Source: Massilia pinisoli
GTDB taxonomy: Bacteria > Pseudomonadota > Gammaproteobacteria > Burkholderiales > Burkholderiaceae_D
Reading direction: 5' to 3'
Assembly: GCF_024753285.1 (NCBI RefSeq)
Contig: NZ_JANUGW010000001.1
Coordinates: 310,001-374,000 of the forward strand
DNA length: 64,000 nt
Shown here one piece after another: positions 27,892 through 35,236 of the stretch (position 1 is its first letter; the number at the start of each line of letters is the position of its first letter). The notes under the pieces were generated by a model, which did not search any database, had not been told where the DNA came from, and saw nothing but the letters and a program-made list of their open reading frames with translations. A program made the position numbers and the translations under genes.

Positions 27892-29373
27892 TCACGACGC
27901 GAAGCCGATGCCGACGATACGGCTGCCCCAATCATGGTTGGAGAGAATATCCTCGTTGACGAGCCAAGCGCGCCGGCCGTTGCGCGGGTCGACCGTCACG
28001 GCCGAATAGTCGCCCCAGCGGCCGCCGCCGAACGAGGTTGGGCTCGTAAAGGCCGCCGTGCCCGGGCTGAGCACGTACGTCCCTCCGTTGTTGTGGTCAT
28101 AGCCGGAAAAACGCACCTGGGCGTTGGTACCGTTTGGCGGATCGGTCATCGTCCAGGTCACGAACACGTCGTTGGCGCCATTGGCCGCGATCGAGGCATT
28201 GAAATCGAACGACGTCGACGTGCCGAAGAAGAACGCGCTTTGCGCGACCGAATTCGTCGCGGTATTGATCTGGTAGAACTTCGGCGCCGCGTAACCGACG
28301 AGGTTGACGGTGTGCACCTGCCACAGGAAATTGCCGATCTGGGTACTCGCGTTGACGAAGCGGCCGTCGAGGGTATCGAGCTTCGCATTGGTACCGGGTT
28401 GTGGAGCAGGGGGCGGGGCGGTGTACGACGGCACCGAGATATTCACGGGACCCATCAACTGGATGGCGTTCGGCCTGCTCGAATTGGTGAGCGCATACAA
28501 GCTCAGCGCGCTGCCGCCTGACGCGGCGATCAGGAAGGTTTTCGCGTTCTGATCCAGCACAATGGGCGGCGCCAGCGTGGCGCGCAGGCCCGTGAAGACC
28601 GGAACGGAAAATCCAAGGCCATTGTAAAGGCGCGCTTTCGCGACCGCGAACATGTCGGCGCCCCTGAATCCGCCGGACGACGTAAACACGTTGGCCGTCA
28701 CGATGACGGCATCCTGATCCATGCCGAGTTGCGGATAATCCCAGAAATCGCCCGCGTTGAACGTCACGTTCAGCGCGTAGATAAAATAGGAGCCGAGCGG
28801 ATTTGGCGTCGTGGAAATGGCGACGAAAAACAATTGACGGCTCGTCGATTCCTGAAATGCATCGGCCGTGACGATCCAGCGATTCCAGGTGCTGTCATAG
28901 ACGGCGCGCGGATCGAATAATACGCGGGCGCTATAACCGAAAAAGGCCGCGAGGGAAATACTGGTGCGCTGGCTCGGATTCGTCCGAACAAATATATCGA
29001 CGTGCGAATTGGTGACTTCGACAAAATGGTCGAGACCGACGGCGCCGTGGGTGTCCGGCGGAATCAATCCGTCCACATCGGTCGCACCAGGCACGTTCGG
29101 GCCGACGAGGATGACAGGGGCATGCGGCAGCGCCTCCGCTTCGAATTCGGAAGGCTTTTCGGCGGCCGGGCCGCGTGCCAGCAGCGTCGCCTTCAATTCC
29201 TCGTATTCGTCGGCCGGCATGGTAGGGAGGAATGGCTTCGATTTTCCCTGCGCAATTGCGCGAGGAGCAGGGGGCGGATTATTTTCCATCTCTTGCAGCA
29301 TGACTTCGACGGTCCTGACATGCGGGGCGGAGGCCTCCAACTGGTTCCCGATTTCTACTGACGATAGTTTCAC
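27892..29373 (-). CDS. Hypothetical protein, beta-propeller-like, 493 residues
   Basis: No signal peptide and no cysteine cluster. Residues 1-85 are helical and charged; residues 90-490 are beta-rich with repeated aromatic/Gly motifs (PPDTHGAVGLDHFVEVTN, DPRAVYDSTWNRWIVTADA, WDYPQLGMDQDAVIVTANVF, GGGRWGDYSAVTVDPRNGRR). The PPDTHGAVG-D-H and D-P-R-x-x-Y-D motifs resemble a large family of secreted propeller-type proteins, which normally have a signal peptide. The stretch is A+T-richer than its neighbours, so it may be acquired. The role is unknown; sugar- or protein-binding is possible. Confidence 0.7.
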   Translation of the reverse strand: MKLSSVEIGNQLEASAPHVRTVEVMLQEMENNPPPAPRAIAQGKSKPFLPTMPADEYEELKATLLARGPAAEKPSEFEAEALPHAPVILVGPNVPGATDVDGLIPPDTHGAVGLDHFVEVTNSHVDIFVRTNPSQRTSISLAAFFGYSARVLFDPRAVYDSTWNRWIVTADAFQESTSRQLFFVAISTTPNPLGSYFIYALNVTFNAGDFWDYPQLGMDQDAVIVTANVFTSSGGFRGADMFAVAKARLYNGLGFSVPVFTGLRATLAPPIVLDQNAKTFLIAASGGSALSLYALTNSSRPNAIQLMGPVNISVPSYTAPPPAPQPGTNAKLDTLDGRFVNASTQIGNFLWQVHTVNLVGYAAPKFYQINTATNSVAQSAFFFGTSTSFDFNASIAANGANDVFVTWTMTDPPNGTNAQVRFSGYDHNNGGTYVLSPGTAAFTSPTSFGGGRWGDYSAVTVDPRNGRRAWLVNEDILSNHDWGSRIVGIGFAS

Positions 29374-30357
29374 GGCATCACTCCTGGTTCATTGAAATGA
29401 CTTGCAGCGCCGGAGACAATAGGACGTCCGATTGAATCTTTTTGCAGAGTAACGTCAACCGGCCCGCACTAAATTCGGGCGCCATTCACTATCGTTACAA
29501 ATGGGCCGAACGTTATTGACAGCGGTCAGGAGTCCGAATGCGGGCGGTGTGGCTGGGGAATGTTGTCCGCGAAGCGTGTGGTGATGTTCGTGTTCGATGT
29601 GTTTCAGATTTTCGTCAAGCATCCCTATTTATTTAAATCGACAATATGTTCCGTAATGTCGATTATTTAGTTCGCCGCCTCCGCGTTTTTTCGACACGAG
29701 GGACATGATCCGGATCATGGATGCGCCATAAGCGCCGCGCTGGCGAGCGTTCTGCCCGGTGACGTTCGCCACGTGGTGCCAGCAAGGGCGCTCGCCAGCG
29801 GCGTTGGGTGATCTGCGGACTCCGAGCTCCCAACACCGGCGACCGCGAACCTGTCGTTCTCTCGATCGGCCGGCTAGAGGAACTCGGCCGCTGCTGAGCC
29901 GCGCGTCCGTTCGCCTGACTGAACGCCATTTTCGTTGCGCCGGCTCAGGCAGCGTTCGCCAGTCGCGCCGCAACCGCATAGGTCATGGGCCCGATGTCGG
30001 CGCTGCCGACATCGGGCTGAACGTTTGCGCCGAGGCGCTGGCGGGCGCGACTGTGGGACGGGTGCGCCCGGGAGCCAACGCACAGGGCGATCCGCGGACG
30101 AAGTCCAGGCGTATCGAGAGGCGCGCGGAACGGCTCGGACCCGGCGAGAATCCACGCATGCAAGCGGCTGCTGGCCTCGGACCGCCAACACCACACAGCG
30201 CCGGACGGGTCTGCGCTGCCGGTGGCCTCACCAGAAAACGATAGCCGAACCGGCTACGGTACCGGATCGGGCAGCCTGGGCGTGACCGGGCAGATCAATG
30301 GGTTTACCCCGTCGGTGAGGGCAATGCAGCCAGGCACGATACAAGCGCGGATCATAT
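29374..30357. other. Gene-less interval of about 1 kb
   Basis: Short open frames exist on both strands but none has normal codon usage, a ribosome site or a recognisable family. 29400-29720 is A+T-rich; it contains the small dyad TCGACA/TGTCGA (29638-29662). 29720-29810 has an imperfect inverted repeat built on CGCTGGCGAGCG and CGCTCGCCAGCG (29738-29749, 29789-29800). 29990-30016 holds a perfect 12-bp hairpin. This looks like decayed or regulatory DNA, possibly the scar of a mobile element. Confidence 0.6.
29990..30016. repeat. Perfect 12-bp inverted repeat
   Basis: CCCGATGTCGGC, the spacer GCT, and GCCGACATCGGG. No T-run follows on either strand, so it is more likely an operator, recombination site or replication/transcription pause than a standard terminator. 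Confidence 0.6.
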
Positions 30358-30377
30358 TTGACATAATATAGATTATG
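30358..30377 (+). promoter_or_regulatory. -35-like box and dyad before the small HTH gene
   Basis: TTGACA at 30358-30363 overlaps a perfect dyad CATAAT-ATAG-ATTATG at 30362-30377. The best -10 (TAATTC near 30380) is poor. An autoregulated promoter is plausible. Confidence 0.4.
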
Positions 30378-30431
30378 CGTAATTCGACTTCCAGGCTAGG
30401 AACCTGTTTAACACGGAAAATTGACCACGCT

Positions 30432-30697
30432 ATGCGCGACCCAACCCTGAGATACGGCAATCCCGCCGAGTTCGCATTCTACGTCACCGGGATCTCACTG
30501 TCCCAGCTGGCGCGCCGCCTACGCCGCAGCGAACGCGTTGTCCGCGATGCGCTCACGGGTCGCTCACGGGTACCCTGGTGTGTTCCAGAGATCACGCGTC
30601 TGAAGCGCGTGAGGCCGAGCTCCGCGACCGTCACGTGTTTTTGCACGTGCAGGACGACACGCCGCGTACCAACCCGCCTCCGATCCAGCCTGCGTGA
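30432..30697 (+). pseudogene. Small helix-turn-helix protein gene with a frameshift
   Basis: The frame from ATG 30432 encodes MRDPTLRYGNPAEFAFYVTG, then an HTH of the type LSQLARRLRRSERVVRDALTG and RVPWCVPEITRLKR. Related small proteins are familiar to me from Burkholderiales genomes, often near mobile elements. Right after TRLKR (near 30607) the frame loses its pattern, while the next frame continues with REAELRDRHVFLHVQDD and stops at 30695-30697, the expected length and end. One base is therefore missing or two are extra around 30605-30609. It is either a true pseudogene or a sequencing error; an intergenic terminator follows. Confidence 0.65.
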
Positions 30698-30705
30698 CGC
30701 ATCAC

Positions 30706-30734
30706 AAAAAAAAGCCCGCACGCGACGGGCCTTT
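30706..30734 (-). terminator. Intrinsic terminator of the copper-storage protein gene
   Basis: On the minus strand CGGGC... reads GCCCG-loop-CGGGC with a 7-base loop, then eight T residues. It ends the gene at 30762-31136 and may also act weakly for the plus-strand HTH gene. Confidence 0.8.
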
Positions 30735-30761
30735 CCTGACCGCGCCGTTTCCCGGCAGCCC

Positions 30762-31136
30762 TCAATGTGCTCCCGCGCCCATGCCCGTCGTCCGGCCACC
30801 ACCCATGCCACCCATATTGCGGCATTCGGCCGCGCAGCGGCGGCATGCGGCGGCGCAGTCCTGGCAGTGTTGTGCGTCATGCTTGCTGCACTCGTCCGCA
30901 CACATGTCGCACACGTCGGCGCACGCCTGGCAAATAGCCGACGCCGCCTCGCCGCCGCGCACCATCACGGCAGCGGCCAGACGGCACAACTGGGCACAAT
31001 CGATGTCGAGCGCGATGCAGCGCGCCATCATCTTCACATCGTCTTCCTTGAGACATGCCGCCGCGCAGGTATCGCATGCGTCGGCGCAATCGTTGCACGC
31101 CTCGATACAGGATTCGTATTGTTGGTTTTGCATCAT
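30762..31136 (-). CDS. Cytosolic Cys-rich four-helix copper-storage protein (Csp3-like)
   Basis: A 124-residue protein with 19 cysteines spaced by CxxxC and CxxC along four amphipathic helices (CIEACNDCADACDTCAAAC, then CIALDIDCAQLC, ICQACADVCDMCADEC and CQDCAAACRRCAAEC), as in Csp copper-storage proteins that hold many Cu(I) ions in the bundle core. There is no signal peptide, which matches the cytosolic Csp3 group. The tail is Met/Gly/His-rich (NMGGMGGG, GMGAGAH). A second Met at 31133 could also start translation. It is divergent from copC-copD, 276 bases away, supporting a copper role. Confidence 0.88.
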   Translation of the reverse strand: MMQNQQYESCIEACNDCADACDTCAAACLKEDDVKMMARCIALDIDCAQLCRLAAAVMVRGGEAASAICQACADVCDMCADECSKHDAQHCQDCAAACRRCAAECRNMGGMGGGRTTGMGAGAH

Positions 31137-31412
31137 CTGCTCCTTGTCAATGTCGATTGAAACTCCTTCAGGACCCAGTTGGAGTCGCGGGATGTGCCGT
31201 GCCGACCCGCGCCATGATTGAAAGTGGAAAGCGGCGGATGCTGCGCGAGGCCGACGGTAACATCATGCAAAGTCGTGTCATCGCACGATACGGGATCGCA
31301 ACATTCAAGCAAATTGAAGAGCGGCGGCTGGTTTTTACCTGTTTGCGCCCTCCTCCTTGCCGGCGCCGTGGATAATGCGCCTTTCATTTCATTGAGCAGC
31401 GCGGGAGCCAAT

Positions 31413-31778
31413 ATGTCTGTCAAACGCATTTTCGCCGTCGCGGCCTTCGGCCTCGCCGGTGCCGTCACATCGTCCGCCTTCGCACATGCGTCACTTCAAT
31501 CGTCTGATCCCCGATCGGGCAGCACGCTCGACACGGCACCGGCGCAGGTGCGCCTCAAGTTCAACGAAGCGCTCGAGCCCGCGTTCAGCAAGATCAGGCT
31601 GACCGGCCCGCACAACACCGAGATCCGTGTGGCCGCGGCGACGGTCGACAAGGCCGACCCGACCGTCTTGACGGCGCCGCTGCCGGCGCTGCCTGGAGGC
31701 GCATACCGCGTACTGTGGTCCGCGATGGCGCACGACGGACATAAGGTCAAGGGCGAATTCACGTTCAAGGTCAAGTGA
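31413..31778 (+). CDS. copC: Periplasmic copper-binding protein
   Basis: A 121-residue CopC/YobA-type protein. The signal peptide ends in SSAFA, so the mature protein starts with His25, the N-terminal Cu(II) ligand; further ligands are expected in the HDGHKVKG segment near residue 110. The usual beta-sandwich pattern is visible (FNEALEPAFSKIRLTGP, LPGGAYRVLWSAMAHDGH). The ATG at 31413 has GGGAG six bases upstream. The stop overlaps the start of copD as TGATG. There is no methionine-rich segment, so this is the Cu(II)-only type. Confidence 0.92.
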   Translation: MSVKRIFAVAAFGLAGAVTSSAFAHASLQSSDPRSGSTLDTAPAQVRLKFNEALEPAFSKIRLTGPHNTEIRVAAATVDKADPTVLTAPLPALPGGAYRVLWSAMAHDGHKVKGEFTFKVK

Positions 31779-32788
31779 TGGGGTCGGGCCTGGAAACCGC
31801 CCACCCTCTCGTCACTGCACTGCTGAACCTGGCCGTGGCGGTGTTCACCGGCGCGACTGTGTCACATTGGTGGCTGGCGCGGCACCCTTCCGGATGGGCC
31901 GACATGCGGCGCCGGCCGGTGCGCAGCGTCGCGCTTGCCGGCGCCGTCGTCGCGCTGGCGTCCGACATCGTCTGGCTCTGGATGGAATCGGCCGCAATGG
32001 CCGAAGTTCCGGTCTACGCGGCCAGCAACGCCACGTGGACGATGGCGACCTCCACGCATCTCGGGCTAGCCTGGGGCGTCGGGTTTGCCGCGCTGACCGT
32101 TGCCGCCATCCTCGCGGGCATCGGAGATGGCCGAAGGACATGGTCGTCCATCGCGGCGGTGGCGGCACTCGCGGTATTCTGGTACACGCGCAGCATGGTC
32201 AGCCACGCGGCGAGCGACGGCGACTTCAGCGTGCGCATGCTGGCCGACTGGGTACACCTCGGCCTCATCAACCTTTGGGTCGGCGAAGTGATTGTGGCCG
32301 GCGGGATCATGTTGCGTGCGACTCGCGCCATGGCCACGGCCGATCGGCGCGCCCGGGCGGTTTACGTAACGTTCTTGTCCGACTCTGCGACGACCGCGCT
32401 GGCAGGCATTGTCGTGACAGGCCTTTACGCCACGTGGCGGAGCGTCCGCAGTATCGATGACCTCGTCGGCACCCCTTATGGGAACACTCTGGTCGCAAAA
32501 TTACTCCTCGTGGCCGTGGCGGTGCTGCTGGGCGGAGTCAACCGCCTTGTCGTGATGCCACCATGGCTCTCGTCCGAAGCCGCGGACGATGCAGCACCGC
32601 CGGCGCTCCCACGCCGCTTCAAGCGCATCTTGTTGGTCGAGGCGGCGGTTCTGCTTGCGACCGTCGTCGTGGCATCGTGGCTCGTGTCGACGGCGCCCCC
32701 CCGGGGAGCAAATATAGGCACTTCGACGCATCAATGCCGCGCGCATCTGCGACCGCGCTCCACCGCCAAAGCCATCCACGACACGTAA
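31778..32788 (+). CDS. copD: Copper resistance/uptake membrane protein
   Basis: A 336-residue inner-membrane protein with about eight helices, of the CopD/YcnJ family that works with CopC to move copper across the inner membrane. The N-terminal AVFTGATVSHWWLARHP and central MVSHAASDGDFSVRMLADWVHLG contain the conserved histidines. The start overlaps the copC stop (TGATG). The C-terminal 30 residues after the last helix (from APPRGANIG on) are basic and unlike the family, suggesting an extended or altered end. Confidence 0.88.
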   Translation: MGSGLETAHPLVTALLNLAVAVFTGATVSHWWLARHPSGWADMRRRPVRSVALAGAVVALASDIVWLWMESAAMAEVPVYAASNATWTMATSTHLGLAWGVGFAALTVAAILAGIGDGRRTWSSIAAVAALAVFWYTRSMVSHAASDGDFSVRMLADWVHLGLINLWVGEVIVAGGIMLRATRAMATADRRARAVYVTFLSDSATTALAGIVVTGLYATWRSVRSIDDLVGTPYGNTLVAKLLLVAVAVLLGGVNRLVVMPPWLSSEAADDAAPPALPRRFKRILLVEAAVLLATVVVASWLVSTAPPRGANIGTSTHQCRAHLRPRSTAKAIHDT

Positions 32789-32796
32789 AATTGTTC

Positions 32797-32812
32797 ACGT
32801 GATGCATCACGT
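32797..32812. promoter_or_regulatory. Perfect 16-bp palindrome upstream of the SGNH hydrolase
   Basis: ACGTGATGCATCACGT is exactly self-complementary and lies nine bases after the copD stop and 135 bases before the SGNH gene. It looks like a homodimeric repressor or activator site; the protein that binds is unknown. Confidence 0.55.
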
Positions 32813-32947
32813 TAAATGTCGAGGCATTGCAGCACGCACGTCCACGAACCCCTCCCGCAAAATGCGCTTTATTTTGCGTCAAGCCTTCCGCATGATAGAG
32901 ATCAGCGCGCAATCGAACAGGCGCGCCCTATCGATACGGAGGCCGCA

Positions 32948-33784
32948 ATGCCGCACATCTACAAACCCGAGGAACGCTGGGACAACGCCGACATCGGCTA
33001 TCCGTCCGCGCTTGCCATCGGCGATTCCTGGTTCTGGTACGTCAACAACAACATCCTCGGCACGATGATCAATCACCGCGCCCTGTCGGACGACCATCGC
33101 AACATCCAGCTCGTCGGCTACAACGGCGCGCGGCTGAAGGATTACGTCGGCGAAGGCAAGTATGCCGACACGGTCGAGCATTTTCTACGGCCAGGCTTCG
33201 TCGAGGTGTTCTCGGAGTTCTACATCAGCGGCGCGGGCAACGACGCCGTCGACGTCGACCTGGCGCTGCGCGACCATTGCCCGCCCGGCACCGACGCCGA
33301 GGGCTGGGTCGACGGCGACGGCATGGACGCCATGCTGTTCCGGCTCCAGCAGTCGCTCACGCGGCTGATCGCCAGCATCCGCTTCGCCAAGCGCGACAAG
33401 CCCACGCCGCCGCCGATCTTCGTGCACGGCTACGATTACCCGATCCCGGATGGCCGCGGCTTCGAGTTCGGCCTGATCCACGCCGGCCCGTGGCTGGCGC
33501 CCGCGATGGACAGGCGCGGCGTGCCGCCAGACATGGCACTGCGGGATGAAATCGCGCGCAACCTCATCGACCGGCTGAACGACGACCTGCTGCGCCCGCT
33601 CGCCGCGTCGATCCCCGGCGTCGTGTACATCGACAGCCGCGGCATCCTGCCGCGCGACGGCACGTACCGCGATTACTGGGCCAACGAGATGCATCCCACG
33701 AACCTCGGCTTCCGCCGCATCTTCGAGCACGCCTGGCTGCCGCGCCTGTTCGAGCACGGCATCGCGCTGCGGCCGTCGCCGTGA
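32948..33784 (+). CDS. SGNH/GDSL-type hydrolase
   Basis: A 278-residue esterase-like protein of the SGNH fold. Block I is AIGDSWFWY with nucleophile Ser27, the block III Asn is in SGAGND and the block V Asp/His pair is in DYWANEMHPTN. No signal peptide, so cytoplasmic or released by another route. An AATG start at 32948 gives the family-like N-terminus. SGNH enzymes include lipases, thioesterases and carbohydrate esterases. Nothing around fixes the substrate. Confidence 0.85.
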   Translation: MPHIYKPEERWDNADIGYPSALAIGDSWFWYVNNNILGTMINHRALSDDHRNIQLVGYNGARLKDYVGEGKYADTVEHFLRPGFVEVFSEFYISGAGNDAVDVDLALRDHCPPGTDAEGWVDGDGMDAMLFRLQQSLTRLIASIRFAKRDKPTPPPIFVHGYDYPIPDGRGFEFGLIHAGPWLAPAMDRRGVPPDMALRDEIARNLIDRLNDDLLRPLAASIPGVVYIDSRGILPRDGTYRDYWANEMHPTNLGFRRIFEHAWLPRLFEHGIALRPSP

Positions 33785-34012
33785 GCGGGCGGCCGCTTGA
33801 CAAACGCGGCCGCCGCCCTCCATACTCGCCCGGTCGAAAAAGGCAGGCTTGGTCTGGGTAGGCCCAAGCCCTTCCCACCGGGAAGTTCTGTTCCGTGCCA
33901 TGCATGAGTTCCCCCGACGATTCCATCGCAATCGCGTATGGATTCGTCCGTGGTGCTCGTGCCGACCGCTCCGCGCTCCGGATGAATCCTCATTGAAGGA
34001 TCGGAGCCCACC

Positions 34013-35215
34013 ATGGACACTACCCGCGACACCGCACTTCCCACGCCCGCAAACCTGCGCACCGGCGTGCTTTTCGTTTCCGTCTTCCTGAATGCCGTCG
34101 GCTTCACGCTGATCGATCCCGTCATTCCGTTCCTCGTCGGAGGCTACGCGGTCGCGGATCGCGTACCACTTGTCGTGGGGCTCGTGATCGCCGTCTACGC
34201 GCTATGCGAGTGCATCGCGGCGCCCGTGCTCGGCGCATGGAGCGATCGGATCGGCCGGCGCGCCGTCGTATTGCTCTCGTTACTGGGCGCCGCGGCGGGC
34301 TACCTCGTCATCGGTCTCGGCGACTCACTCGCGATGCTGTGGGCCGGGCGCATCGTCGGCGGCCTCACCGCAGGCGGAGTCAGCGCCGTGTACGCCTACG
34401 CGGCCGATGTCACGCGGCCCGAAGGACGCGCCCGGACGTACGGCCTGCTGGGCGCTGCCGGCGGCCTCGGATTCATGCTCGGGCCCGTGCTGGGAGGATG
34501 GGCGGCGTCCATGTCGCTGCGCACGCCGATGCTGCTGGCCGCCGCGGTGACGGCGGCAAACGCGGCGTGGATTGGCGTCGCGATACCTGCGGGCGCGGTG
34601 CAGCGGCGCCAATCGCCACCCGTCAAGATGCCGTTGGCGAATCCGATGGCGCCGCTGCCGGATGCGCTCCGCTGCCCGTCGCTGCGTGGCGCGCTTGCGA
34701 CCATGTTCCTGTTTTATCTCGCGGGCACGATGCTGCAGGCGAACATCACGGTCTTCCTCAGCGACGCCAGGCACTACGATCCGCCCCGAATCGGCACGGT
34801 GTTGTTTCTCGTCGGCGTCATGGATTTACTCAGCCAAGGCATCGCGACCCGGTTGCTGCTGCCCGCATGCGGGGAGCGCGGTCTCGCACGCGCGGGGCTC
34901 GCACTGAACGCCGCCGGCTTCTTCCTGATCGCGGGGGCGGCATTCGGGGCCTCGTCCGTGTTACTGCTCGGTGCCATCGCTATCTTCACGCTCGGCGACG
35001 GCCTGTTCCAGCCGGCCATGAACGCCATCGTCGCGAATGCGGCGCCGGACCCGATGCGAGGACGGGTGCAAGGTGCAAACCAGGCCCGGCAAGCCGTCGC
35101 ACGCGTGCTGGCGCCGCTCGCGGCCGCATTTCTGTACGGGTGCCATCCGGCCGCGCCATACGTCGCGGGCGGGGCGCTCATCGTCGTCGCGTTCGCCTTC
35201 TTCGGCCGCCGCTGA
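34013..35215 (+). CDS. MFS drug-efflux-type transporter (TetA/MdtG-like)
   Basis: A 400-residue membrane protein with twelve predicted helices. The loop between helices 2 and 3 carries motif A (GAWSDRIGRRAV); a GPVLGGWAAS stretch resembles the drug-antiporter motif C. It probably expels a drug or metabolite by proton exchange. No regulator of the TetR kind is adjacent. The 228 bases upstream (33785-34012) hold no gene that I can support. It converges on the TonB-dependent receptor with a 21-base gap. Confidence 0.88.
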   Translation: MDTTRDTALPTPANLRTGVLFVSVFLNAVGFTLIDPVIPFLVGGYAVADRVPLVVGLVIAVYALCECIAAPVLGAWSDRIGRRAVVLLSLLGAAAGYLVIGLGDSLAMLWAGRIVGGLTAGGVSAVYAYAADVTRPEGRARTYGLLGAAGGLGFMLGPVLGGWAASMSLRTPMLLAAAVTAANAAWIGVAIPAGAVQRRQSPPVKMPLANPMAPLPDALRCPSLRGALATMFLFYLAGTMLQANITVFLSDARHYDPPRIGTVLFLVGVMDLLSQGIATRLLLPACGERGLARAGLALNAAGFFLIAGAAFGASSVLLLGAIAIFTLGDGLFQPAMNAIVANAAPDPMRGRVQGANQARQAVARVLAPLAAAFLYGCHPAAPYVAGGALIVVAFAFFGRR

Positions 35216-35236
35216 CGCGGAACGCCGGCGACGCGG

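Noticed and set aside
29738..29836. An integron attC-like site (GTTGGGT and an inverted pair)
   Set aside because: The R' core GTTRRRY fits, but no matching RYYYAAC is in the right place, and no cassette gene is next to it.
29759..30244. A 161-codon plus-strand open frame in the gene-less interval
   Set aside because: Arg/Ala/Pro-rich composition typical of random high-G+C frames, no ribosome site, no recognised domain, and several competing frames of similar length on the other strand.
26459..33784. The recombinase and neighbours as a prophage or integrative element
   Set aside because: No capsid, terminase, replication, relaxase or att-like long direct repeats were seen; copper and SGNH genes are not typical cargo evidence on their own.
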